Part shown: positions 42,685 through 52,690 of the stretch, piece after piece | Position numbering within the stretch: position 1 is the first letter of the stretch | Layout of the letters: every line of letters begins with the position of its first letter | From: Eutreptiella sp. 'Long Island Sound 2002' | Lineage: Eukaryota; Euglenozoa; Euglenophyceae; Eutreptiales; Eutreptiaceae | NCBI GenBank assembly: GCA_964036045.1 | Contig: OZ038392.1 | Coordinates: forward strand, 20,734,090-20,798,089 | Direction of reading: 5' to 3' | Length of the DNA: 64,000 nucleotides | Notes under the pieces: generated by a model | Databases searched by the model: none | What the model saw: the letters and a program-made list of their open reading frames with translations, nothing else | What the model was told of the DNA's origin: nothing | Translations under genes and position numbers: made by a program

Positions 42685-43404
42685 GTCCCAAGGAGAAGCG
42701 TATGCTCGTGTTTGCGTCGTCCGGGCGTTAAAGTAGGGTTGTCTTAGACGCTTAGGCAAGTATTGCGTCGTGCCGTCGTCTCACATTATCGAACGCCCGG
42801 CAAGGCGGGAGGACTAGGACACACTAAGGTAGTGGGGAAAGAAACAGGTATGTTGCATGTCACGCCGCGCGCGCGGAACGGGCAACGAGCAAAGGTAGCG
42901 GCCAAAGGGGTGTGGAGTCAAGACGAGAGCAAGTGGGAAATAAACCTACGCACACGCCGGTCGCACACGCATGTCGCATGACGTACCAGCCAGCTCGAGG
43001 TGCCGTGTCGCGACAAAACCGCCGCCGCCGCACGCCCGTTTACGCCCTCTCCTCTCTCTACGCAGGTTCAAAGGAGGAAGCCCGGGCCGACAAGGAAAAA
43101 GACCGAGACACACAACAAAGCGGAGGCAGGGAAAAAGTGCATGTCAGGGAGAAGGGTAGAGGAAAGGGTAAAGAGCAACGAAGCCGCGAAAGGAACAAGG
43201 GGTAGCCAGCGGACGAGCAAGGGGCGCGTACAGGGGAGGGGACACGGCGGGCACATGGCGAGCACAACACCGCACCGAGACACCGGAAAGGGGAGCACCG
43301 GAGGACCAAGGGAAGAGCGGCACCACGCACCACGACACGCACGGCACAGACACCACACACACCGCACACACCGTACGAACCCCGGCAACCCGCCCAGCAG
43401 TGGG
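42685..43404. other. Transition to GC-rich DNA, no gene recognised
   Basis: The composition changes over this stretch from the array to strongly GC-rich sequence. Open frames around 42912-43205 are Arg/Lys-rich without motifs. It could be the far 5' part of LINE C. Confidence 0.4.
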
Positions 43405-46215
43405 CGGGCAGTCGGGAGAGGGACAGCGCCTGACACCAGGCGCCCCTCACAATGGTGGAAGGCACCCCCCCCGGGGACGCCCTTCCACCACCCCCACAGC
43501 GAGCAACGCCGGCCCGCAAGGGCGCACGCTGTGGGGCCGGTGCTGGGTCCCCACACCCGCACCCACCGCGCCCGGGACACGCGAGTCGCGGAATCCTGGC
43601 TGCCCGCTCCAGAGGACGGGCGGCCGGGGGAGGAACAGCGCCTGACACCAGGCGCCCCTCACAACGGTGGAAGGCGGCCCCCCCGGGGACGCCCTTCCGC
43701 CACCCCCACAGCGAGCAACGCCGGCCCGCAAGGGCGCACGCTGTGGGGCCGGTGCTGGGTCCACACGCCCGCATCGACCGCACCCGGGACACACGGGACG
43801 CGGAACCCTGGCTGCCCGCTCCAGAGGACGGGCTGCCAGGGGAGGGATAGCGCCATACACCAGGCGCCCCTCGCAACGGTGGAAAGCACCCCCCCCGGGG
43901 ATGCCCTTCCGCCACCCCCACAGCGAGCAACGCCAGCCCGCAAGGACGCACGCTGCGGGGCCGGTGATGGGTCCCTACGCCCGCACCTACCACACCCGGG
44001 ACACACGGGACGCGAAATCCTGGCTGCCCGCTCCAGAGAACGGGCGGCCGGGAGAGGGACAGCGCCTGACACCAGGCGCCCCTCACAACGGTGGAAGGCA
44101 CCCCCCCCGGGGACGCCCTTCCGCCACACGCACAGCGAGCAACGCCGGCCCGCAAGGGCGCACGCTGTGGGGCCGCTGCTGAGTCCCCAGGCCCGCACCG
44201 ACCGCCCCCGGGACACGCGGGACGCGGAACCCTGGCTGCCCGCTCCAGAGGACGGGCAGCCAGGGGAGGGACAGCGCCTGACACCAGGCGTGCCTCACAA
44301 CGGTGGAAAGCACCCCCCCCGGGGACGCCCCTCCGCCTCTCCTGCAGCGAGCAACGCCGGCCCGCAAAGGCGCACGCTGCGGGGCCGGTGCTGGATCCCC
44401 ACACCCGCACCGACCGCACCCGGGACACACGGGACGCGGAACCCTGGCTGCCCGCTCCAGAGGACGGGCGGCCGGGGGAGGGACAGTGCCTGACACCAGG
44501 CGCCCCTCACAATGGTGGAAGGCACCCCCCCCCCCCGGGGACGCCCCTCCGCCACCCCCACAGCGAGCAAAGCCGGCCCGCAAGGGCGCACGTTGTGGGG
44601 CCGGTGCTGGGTCCCCACGCCCGCACCGACCGCACCCGGGACACACGGGACGCGGAACCCTGGCTGCCCGCTCCAGAGAACGGGCGGCCGGGGGGGGGAC
44701 AGTGCTTGACACCAGGCGCCCCTCACAATGGTGGAAGGCACCCCCCCCCCGGGGACGCCCCTCCGCCACCCCCACAGCGAGCAAAGCCGGCCCGCAAGGG
44801 CGCACGTTGTGGGGCCGGTGCTGGGTCCCCACGCCCGCACCGACCGCACCCGGGACACACGGGACGCGGAACCCTGGCTGCCCGCTCCAGAGGACGGGCG
44901 GCGAGGGGAGGGACAGCGCCTGACACCGGGCGCCCCTCACAACGTTGGAAAGCACCCCCTCCGGGGACGCCCTTCCGCCACCCGCACAGCGAGCAACGCC
45001 GGCCCGCAAGGGCGCACGCTGTGGGACCGGTGCTGGGTCCCCACGCCCGCACCGACCGCACCCGGGACACACGGGACGCGGAACCCTGGCTGCCGACTCC
45101 AGAGGACGTGCGGCCGGGGGAGGGACAGCGCCTGACACCAGGCGCCCCTCACAATGGTGGAAGGCGACCCCCCCGGGGACGTTCTTCCGCCACCCCCACA
45201 GCGGGCAACGCCGGGCCGGTGCCGAGTCCCCACGCCCGCACCGACCGCACCCGGGACACACGGGACGCGGAACCCTGGCTGCCCGCTCCAGAGGACGGGC
45301 CGCCAGGGGAGGGACAGCGCCTGACACCGGGCGCCCCTCACAACGGTGGAAAGCACCCCCCCCGGGGACGCCCTTCTGCCATTCCCACAGCGAGCAACGC
45401 CGGCCCGCAAGGGCGCACGCTGTGAACCAGTGCTGGGTCCCCACGCCTGCACCGACCGCACCCGGGACACACGGGACGCGGAACCCTGACCGCCCGCTCC
45501 AGAGGACGGGCGGCCGGGGGAGGGACAGCGCCTGACACCTGGCGCCCCTCACAATGGTGGGAGGCACCCCCCCCGGGGACGCCCTTCCGCCACACGCACA
45601 GCGAGCAACGCCGGCCCGCAAGGGCGCACGCTGTGGGGCCGGTGCTGGGTCCCCACGCCCGCATCGACCGCACCCGGGACACACGGGTCGCGGAACCCTG
45701 GCTGCCCGCTCCAGAGAGCGGGCGGCCGAGGGAGGGACACCGCATGACACCGGGCGCCCCTCACAACGGTGGAAAGCACCCCCCCTGGGGACGCCCTTCC
45801 GCCATTCCCGCAGCGAGCAACGCTGGCCCGCAAGGGCGCACGCTGTGGGGCCGGTGCTGGGTCCCCACGCCCGAACCGACCGCACCCGGGACACACGGGA
45901 CGCGGTACCCCGGCTGCCCGCTCCAGAGGACGGGCGGCCGGGGCAGGGACAGCGCCTGACACCAGGCGCCCCTCACAACGGTGGAAGGCACCCCCCCGGG
46001 GACGCCCTTCTGCCACCCCCACGGCTAGCGACGCCAGCCCGCAAGGGCGCACGCTGTGGCGCTGGTGCTGGGTCCCCACGCCCGCACCGGCCGCACCCGG
46101 GACACGCGGGACGCGGAACCCTGGCTGCCCGCTCCAGAGGACGGGCGACCGGGAGAGGGACAGCGCCTGACACCAGGCGCCCCTCGCAACGCTGGAAAGC
46201 GCCCCCCCGGGGATG
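43405..46215 (+). repeat. Tandem array of about 211-bp units x 14, probable LINE C promoter monomers
   Basis: The anchor CAGCGCCTGACACC or a variant occurs near 43424, 43636, 43848, 44060, 44272, 44485, 44700, 44911, 45126, 45317, 45526, 45738, 45949 and 46166. Spacing is 190-215 bases; one short unit (45126-45317) lacks about 20 bases. Other landmarks: CCCGGGGACGCCC, GGCCCGCAAGGGCGCACGCT, GGTGCTGGGTCCCCAC, CACCCGGGACAC and TGGCTGCCCGCTCCAGAG. The array stops about 100 bases before the first LINE C ORF. Mouse L1 and some other LINEs carry tandem 5' monomers that act as promoters; that role here is inference. Long frames on both strands are by-products of GC-richness. Confidence 0.9.
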
Positions 46216-46317
46216 CCCATCCACCAACCCCACACCGAACAACGCACCAGCGCACCAACGCACAAGCCACGGGACATCCGCACCCCACCCCCTGCTCTTA
46301 GACACAGCGACACAGCA

Positions 46318-47566
46318 ATGACCGAACCCGCGGCACCACGCAAGACACGCCCCCGATCTCTGACGCTGGACGAAGCACACGAGGTCATCAGGGCGCTGGG
46401 ACTCAGAGACGGCGAAGGAGACCCCCCACAAGGGGACGCGGGCACGGACTCAGACCTGGAGGCATTGCCGGAGCCCCCCACGGGAGGCGCGCCCGCGGAA
46501 CCTGCGCCGCCGGCGGGCAGCGTAGCCGCGATCTGCCCCTCGTGGAAACGGGGCCACTGCACCGGCGAAGGCTGGTGCCCCATACAGCACCCCCAGCCCG
46601 GCCCCGATGACGGAGCGTTGCCCGAGGTGAAACCCGCGGCCGCACGCGCCGCCCTACGCTACGGGGTGGCGCAGGGCTGGATCCACGATGAGACCGCGCG
46701 CGGCAGCGTGAACATCCAGGAGGCCGTCGACCGAGTCACCCACGCGGGACAGGCGGCAGTGGCCTTGCACACCGGGGGCCGCCACGGTGGGCCCGCAGAG
46801 GGGATCATTGTGGAACCCTCGGGAATGGTGCTGGTCCTGGCGGCGGACAGGGTCCGAGGGGTGCTCCACGCGTCCCGCGTGCGGCGGGCGTGCCCACAGT
46901 GGACCATCCAGGTGTACACCCCCCCGCGGGCGTGGCCCTTTTCCACGTGGGCGGTGCTCGCCGTCATGTGGCACCTGGCACCAGAGGACGCCCCCACAGG
47001 GACCGCAGAGGACATTGCCCGGGACCTCCACACCTGGCCGGCCGACCAGGATTACCCCTGGCGCAGGCCCCAGGGGGGGCCTCCCGGTGGCACCCGCGGC
47101 AGAGGGGCTCAGCCTCGCGGCAACCCTCCAACGGCACCCCAACAAGCAGGCATGCCACTTCCTGCAGACGGGCACGGTCCCGGCCACCCCGCCAGACACC
47201 GAGTGGCGATGGGACGCAGGGGTGGCGCAACCGCTGCCCGGCCCCTGGACCCTCCCGTTGTGGTACTTGCCCATGGGCACCTTGGCCCACGCCACCCAGG
47301 CCGTCAAGGGGGCTTTCCTGCAGCCGCTCCTCCCCGGCGTGGCCCTGCTCCGCAGCCTGCAGGCGGGGGCCGCCTGGGTACGGTGGAAGGAAGGAAAGGG
47401 GCGCTCGAGCCCCTATTTCCCCATGGTCCAGGGCCAGGCGCTGATCCACGCCGAGGGTAAAGGTAAAGGTAAGTTGCTCGGGCGATCTCCGAACTCCAGC
47501 GTATCAGTGATCCCTACCTGTCCCTCGCAGCATCCCTTCCGGCTCGCGGGGTCACCGACACCCTAG
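46318..47566 (+). pseudogene. LINE C first ORF with a CCCH finger, one frameshift
   Basis: Starts MTEPAAPRKTRPRSLTLDEA at the ATG at 46318. A CCCH finger, CPSWKRGHCTGEGWCPIQH (C-x7-C-x5-C-x3-H), lies near residues 73-91. An ordered region follows (ARAALRYGVAQGWIHDE, EGIIVEPSGMVLVLAADRV, CPQWTIQVYTPPRAWPFSTW). Near 47082, at a G7 run, the frame must change by +1 to keep ordered sequence (PAAEGLSLAATLQRHPNK, WTLPLWYLPMGTLAHA). The second frame reaches EGKGKGK and ends at 47566. AAG|GTAAGT at 47466-47474 is a perfect splice-donor consensus, and CTCGCAG ends at 47530, so a 62-base intron is possible. Function is probably RNA binding for the RNP, by analogy with ORF1 proteins. Confidence 0.55.
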
Positions 47567-48312
47567 CGCCTAGGACACTGCGTTCCGCCCCCACCGGGGT
47601 TCGAACCGAGGTTAGGGTTAGGGTCACCGAGCTGGTGGAACCAGTCTTGGTTTTATAACCCTTTTTAGTGTCTAGGGTGGACCTACCAGGTTTAGCAGCA
47701 GCAGCAGCAGCAGCAGCAAGCAAGCAGCACGCGCGAAATGGGTAAAAATCAGAACTCCGTCGTGGTGCTTTGGATTTGGTTGAAATTTTGATGCATGATA
47801 CCTGTGGGTGTGAAGTACAATCACACAAAGTTTGAGCGAGAAACTCGACGGTGACGACCGGCAACGGGCTTCGCGGGTAGCGCACCCAGGTTTCAAAATC
47901 TGCCAAAAATGACCAGAAAATGCCATTTTTGGGTAGTTATAGGTGCCTAGCATGTCCTTGTAGGGGGGAATTGGCATGGAAACCAATGTAGATGTTGAAT
48001 GAACACCTTTGGTCATTGTCTAGTGGGGTTCACACCCAAGTAGTGGGCCCGATGACCTCTTTTTGGGCCCATTTTCGACACATTTTAGCCCCTATGAGTT
48101 CCCAACCACCCTCCAGTTATTTCTTCGCCGCCTGAACTCCGACAACCCTCGCCTAACCCCCCAGCCTCGCCATACCCAAATGTGCATGGCTTGAGTCCTG
48201 TAGCATCTGCCCGCAAAGCCCCTCTTACCTGCTACCGGCCATTGTGGTGGCGGGGGCCATCGCACTCAAGCAAGGCATCAATGAACCGTCACGTGCCTAA
48301 TGCATATGAAAC
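47567..48312. other. Spacer with tRNA-like box, (CAG)n and low-complexity sequence
   Basis: On the minus strand ACCAGCTCGGTGACC and CGGTTCGAACCCCGG (47590-47640) look like A and B boxes of a tRNA-derived element. The same stretch holds a short (TTAGGG)2-like run at 47612-47624. (AGC)8 is at 47694-47718. The rest has no coding motif. It separates the CCCH ORF from the large ORF1, so it may be an insertion or intron in LINE C. Confidence 0.45.
47694..47718 (+). repeat. (AGC)8 microsatellite
   Basis: Eight AGC units, then AAGCAAGCAGC. Confidence 0.95.
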
Positions 48313-48810
48313 GGGATCGCGGTGAAGCGAAAGCCATTTGCAAACACAAAAAGAGGGAGGGGAATACAAAATAGACAATGACATTCCTGCGATAATGGGA
48401 TCGCGGTGAAGCGAAAGCCATTTGCAAACACATAAAGGGGGTGGGGAATGCAAAACAGACAGTGACATTCCTGCGATAATGGGATCGCGGTGAAGCGAAA
48501 GCCATTTGCAAAAACGTGAAGGGGGAGGGGAATACAAAAAAGACAGTGACAGCCATGCAATAATGGGATCGCGGTGAAGCGAAAGCCATTTGCAAACGCA
48601 TGAAGGGGGTGGGGAATACAAAACAGGCAGTGACATTCGTGCGATAATGGGATCGCGGTGAAGCGGAAGCCATTTGCAAACTCAAAAAGGGGAGGGGAAG
48701 ACAAAACATACGGTGACATTCATGCAACAATGGGATCGCGATGAAGCGAAAGCCAGTCGCCAATGCAAAAAGAGGAGAGGGGAATACAGAACACACAACC
48801 ACATGCATCC
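48313..48810 (+). repeat. 84-bp minisatellite x 6
   Basis: GGGATCGCGGTGAAGCGAAA recurs at 48313, 48397, 48481, 48565, 48649 and (with one change) 48732. As 84 is a multiple of 3, the minus strand holds a 28-residue repeat (…LQMAFASPRSHYRRNVTV…) in a 212-residue frame (48278-48916). I regard that frame as a by-product. Confidence 0.95.
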
Positions 48811-48879
48811 AACCCTCAATCGCCATCCCCCAACCCCCAATTGCAACCCCCAATTGACTTTCCTCCACCCTAGTACGTA

Positions 48880-48945
48880 AAAAAGCATACGCACTACCCC
48901 ACCAGCTCGGTCCCAATATTCAGTCTTGATTAGGGGTTCGAACTC
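48880..48945 (+). repeat. tRNA-like box pair
   Basis: CCAGCTCGGTCCC (48901-48913) and GGGGTTCGAACTCC (48932-48945) resemble A and B boxes at near-tRNA spacing. The first box matches the minus-strand box at 47625, so both may come from one SINE family. Confidence 0.35.
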
Positions 48946-48984
48946 CACGCTGAGGGCACGGGGACCGTGGAATGGGGGGCGATC

Positions 48985-51384
48985 ATGCCCGGCACGGCGT
49001 GCAGGTGGATCACGGCGGCCGCCCCACAGCCCATGCGATCGCCGCCAGCGAGCCACCGCCTCCTACGGATGGTCCCCTCTTTGGCCCCCCAGCACGCCTT
49101 TACAAGGGACGTGTGGAAGGCCGTACTGAGCCACACCAGGGAGTGGCTAACGAACCCGGGTGCGCGGTACCCGCCGGGACCGGTGCTCCAACAGCTCACT
49201 GCCCCCACACCCGGGGTCCTCCACGCCCTACACAGGGCGTCGGCTCTCACGAAGCAGCTCAACGACGAAGTGCTGGACCTGGCGCTGGAGCCGCTGCGGG
49301 TGCTCTACCCGCAAACTCACATCCCAGCCGCGGGCACGTCCAACCGCCTAGGCCGCCTGGGGTTGCAGCGCCGCGTCGAGGCCGCGCACCCAGGAGGCGT
49401 GTTGGAACAGTGGCTAACGCTCCGCAACCCGTCCACCGCGGAGGGCCACTGGTACCTGCACCAACTCCTCTTCCAACCACGGGCAGCCCCGGAACACCGT
49501 CGGCAAAACCCGTACCACACGCACCCGGAGCGCCGAGGCGCGCAAAACTACCCGCAGCCAGTCCGTCCCGCCCTCCCGCCGGGGCGGGACCGGGAGGCCC
49601 TACAGCAGGGCCCCCCGCTCGACACCGCCACCACGGTACAGCAAAGGGGAAGCGACGGCGCGGGTGGTGCCGAACCGGACTGCACGAACTGCGGAGCGGT
49701 GGCCTGGATGGCAGCCTGCAGGCACCTCGCCCGAGATACCACGGGGCTCAAGCAGTACAGACCCACGGACCGCACGGCACTGGCGTCCGCGGTCGCGGCC
49801 GTCACCATGGGTCCCGTGGCGGCGTGGCCGGCGCAACTGCTGCCCCACGTCCCCTGCCGCGACCCGCGGCCGTGTCGGCCGGCCGCGACGCACGCGCCGA
49901 CGGCACCCCTCACGGCGGAGCAGCTATACGTCGTCGCGGCGGCGTTGCTAGCAGACGGCGGGGAGAGCTTCGTCCACCACCACGGCCCGGCGCAGATTGC
50001 GGGATGCATACAAGGGCCTCAGCGCGATGCACCAGACCCGTGGCATGCCACACTCCGCGGGCGCACCAGCGTCTGGGATGCGGGCGATGGCACACCCCCG
50101 CCCGGGCCTAAGCAGGGGGAGGCACTGGTACTGCAGACGGCAGGCTACCAGGCCATCATACACGGCCACGCCAGAGGGTACCGGTCGCACGTCCTGGCCG
50201 GAGGCCGATGGACTGTCTGGCACAGCACCGCCAGGCAAGGGGCTTTCCCACCCCTGCCCCACATCGACTGGCGACAGGGGCCCACCCAGGCCTACTATAT
50301 GTTGGCGGACCCCTGGCCGCTGGCGGTCCTGCTACACACCGTCAGCGCCCCCAACGAGAGGCAGGAACCGGGGTGGGTCAACCCCCCCACACTGGTGTGG
50401 AGCCCCGACCAGGAGGAGCATCTACGGGCCGCGTGGCAGGGAGACGCCATCAGGGCCACGGACGTCCCGGACCTCCACGCGGGGCCAATCACGCACGCCC
50501 GCGCAGCAGCTACCCTGGCGGTGGCCCAACGGGGACAGCAGAACCCGCAGTGGGTGGTCTGCATGTGCAGCCCGGGGGACGCGCACATCGTCGTCTGCGA
50601 CCCCGAACGCCTGCCGGGGCCCGAAGCCGTGATCCGCGTGGCAGACTGCACCCGCATGATCATCAAGGCGCTGCGGGAGGTCGAACACCACGCCCTCCTG
50701 CTCCAGGTCAGGCTGAAGGACAACGCCCGGGCAGCAAGGCCGGGGGTGTGGCCGGCAGCGGCGCACCCCGCCGACCTGGAGCTCCAGCTGGCGGTCCCGA
50801 CCGCGGTGTACCACTGGCTACAGGCCTTCCACGACCTGCGATGGAGGGGCAAGCCCGACCGCCAAATCAGCTCCACGCACTGGCAAACGTGGCTGCAAGC
50901 AGACGCGTAGCGTGATGCCCTCCGGGGTCTCGGACCCGCGCCCGCGACACGAGCCCTCGATGCGGCGGCCCCGGGCCGCACACTGGCGCCACACACGGTG
51001 CCACTGGCCAACCTGCCCTTCGAACCAGCGGCGGAGGGCGCCATTCGGAAGTCGGTGCCGCTCCCCCCGGCGCGAGGGGCCACGGAGCCGACGAAATGCC
51101 CCCTGTGTGCGGACAAGTACTACACCAGCGGGGCAATGCTGGAACACCTGGCGTGGCACGCGGTGCACGCTGCGGCCCCGGCGGACGACAAGGAGGCGCC
51201 CACCAACATCCTGCAGGGGAGAGCACGGAGGTCCCCATGGCACACCCCGTACACCCGGCGCCCCCCGCCCCAGGCAGCCGACCACGCAGACGGAGATGAG
51301 GAGGCACCCGGAGCGGCCCCGGGGGCCGGCGGTGCGGCCCCACCAGGGTCCATGTCCATCCCCGCGGGGCTAGCCCCCCTGTAA
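48985..51384 (+). pseudogene. LINE C ORF1, large protein with USP-like region and C2H2 finger, one in-frame TAG
   Basis: Open from the ATG at 48985 to 51384, except for TAG at 50908-50910. A region near 49680-50330 resembles a ubiquitin-specific-protease fold by pattern only. NCGAVAWMAACRHL (near 49687) lines up with the family's NxGNTCYMNAxLQxL box but has Ala in place of the catalytic Cys. YRSHVLAGGRWTVWHSTARQ followed by AYYMLAD (near 50180-50310) resembles the His box (GHYxA...W...D...AYxLxY). After the TAG, CPLCADKYYTSGAMLEHLAWH near 51097-51160 is a canonical C2H2 finger (C-x2-C-x12-H-x3-H), common at the N-side of LINE polyproteins. The USP reading is tentative; the finger is firm. Confidence 0.6.
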
Positions 51385-51526
51385 CCCCTGTTTCCCCCGG
51401 TCCCCCGGGCCCCCCTGTGGGCCCCGCTCGGAACGGGCTCAGCGGATGCGGCGCACCCAGATGCCCTGGCTGCGCCGGCGAACCCGGCGGCGATGCCTGA
51501 TGCGAGATAGCTGACTCCAGGAGGAC

Positions 51527-52690
51527 ATGACGGGCGACGCCCTGTGGATCCTCTCGTGGAACCTGCGCAACGGCCTCGTGCCGCCAGACTGGTCCCTCCG
51601 GGACACACTCCGGCGGCGCCGGGGGCCGGCGGCCTGCACCGACAAGGAGCACCTCATCACCGGCATGCTGCCCCAGGAGGGGGGCTTTGCCATCATGCTC
51701 CAGGAAACGGGGATCGCCACCAGGGCGCAGGAGATGCACGTGGCCGCGGCGCTCCGGGACAAGGGGTACACCGCCTTCTTCAGCAGCCGGCTGGCGGAGA
51801 CGGGAGCCACCTCCACCTAGAGAGGGGGGGGCCTCCTCACCGCGGTCAGCAGCAAGTACGTGGCGGAGCACGAGGTGCTTAGTCCCACGGAAATTGTCCC
51901 CGGGAAGGCCGCGGCCCTGGAGGTCCCCACGGACGGAGGAGGTCTCACCCTCATCAACGTCCACGGGCCGCAAGCAGGCTGCTCCCCTAGGGCGGGACGG
52001 GCGGCGTTCTGGGCCGACATACAAATGTATGCCACGGCACGCAGCCTCAGCGGGAGGCACCCGGTGGTCATCGCTGGCGACACCAACATCTACATGGATG
52101 TCCCCGCCAACCCGGCCACGGAGCATTTCCGAGCAGGCTGGGAGGCCTGCGGTTTCCGAAGGGCCGCAGCAGGCGGCGAGGAGGACATGACCCCCACGCT
52201 CCACCCGTCCCGGCACAGGGTGGACGGCTTCCTGGTCAACGGGCCCCTCCTGCCGTGGTCCCTGCGGGAAAGCGTCTGGGCTCGCGGCATGGCACACCCC
52301 CAGGTGGTCGGCTCGGACCACCTCCCGGTCCGCCTGGCCCTGCCGGGTCTCCTCAGCGCAGCGGGGCGCGCGGCGATGCCCACCCCCTACAGCCACACGC
52401 AGGGCCGCCTCCTCCCGTACGACGCCGAGGCCGCACCCGTCCAACACTGCCTGTGGGCGGCGGTCACCGCCGCGCAGGACGAACCCTCCCTGGCGCCCTG
52501 GCTGGGTCCCGCAGAGCAGCACGACTACGGGTCCATGCCCGCGGCCGCGGTGGACAAGGTGTTCGAACACCTCCACGCGACGCATGACGCCCTGGCGCGC
52601 GTGGCAGCCGTCCCCGGCGGGGACGGACCCGGCGGAGGGGGACCTCGCGGAGAGCGGAATGCAGCTCCAGGCAGCGGTCCTCCGCTATGA
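51527..52690 (+). pseudogene. LINE C AP-like endonuclease, one in-frame TAG
   Basis: APE-type nuclease that nicks the target site. Motifs in order: LWILSWNLRNGLV (Asn), AIMLQETGIATR (Glu), RGGGLLTAVSSKY, VVIAGDTNIYMDV (Asp/Asn), SRHRVDGFLVNG (Arg/Asp), VVGSDHLPVRLALP (SDH). All catalytic residues are present. A TAG at 51818-51820 splits the frame between the Glu motif and GGGLL. The frame then continues to 52690, overlapping the RT ORF by about 107 bases in a different frame. Ordered sequence suggests passing to the RT frame near 52610-52620 by +1. Either one base was gained or lost in the GGGG there, or the two ORFs are coupled by frameshifting or reinitiation at ATG 52584. Confidence 0.82.

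Noticed and set aside
35033-42736. A 2567-codon ORF and other giant ORFs on both strands across the 33-bp array
   Set aside because: They follow automatically from a stop-free 33-base unit repeated in frame. All frames are open and no non-repeat protein sequence is present, so none is called a gene.
43000-46500. Long Arg/Pro/Gly-rich ORFs on both strands in the 211-bp array
   Set aside because: They are open because the DNA is very GC-rich and repeated; no motif, and several overlapping frames are equally open.
47612-47624. Telomere repeat (TTAGGG)
   Set aside because: Only two units inside a tRNA-like stretch, not an array; chance or a fragment.
48278-48916. 212-residue minus-strand protein
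   Set aside because: It consists of the 84-bp minisatellite translated; two other minus frames over the same DNA are also open.
1957-51820. A nuclear code with UAG as sense
   Set aside because: TAG also ends intact ORFs (for example 21714, 22356, 32932), and most in-frame TAGs lie in decayed elements. It is kept only as a readthrough question.
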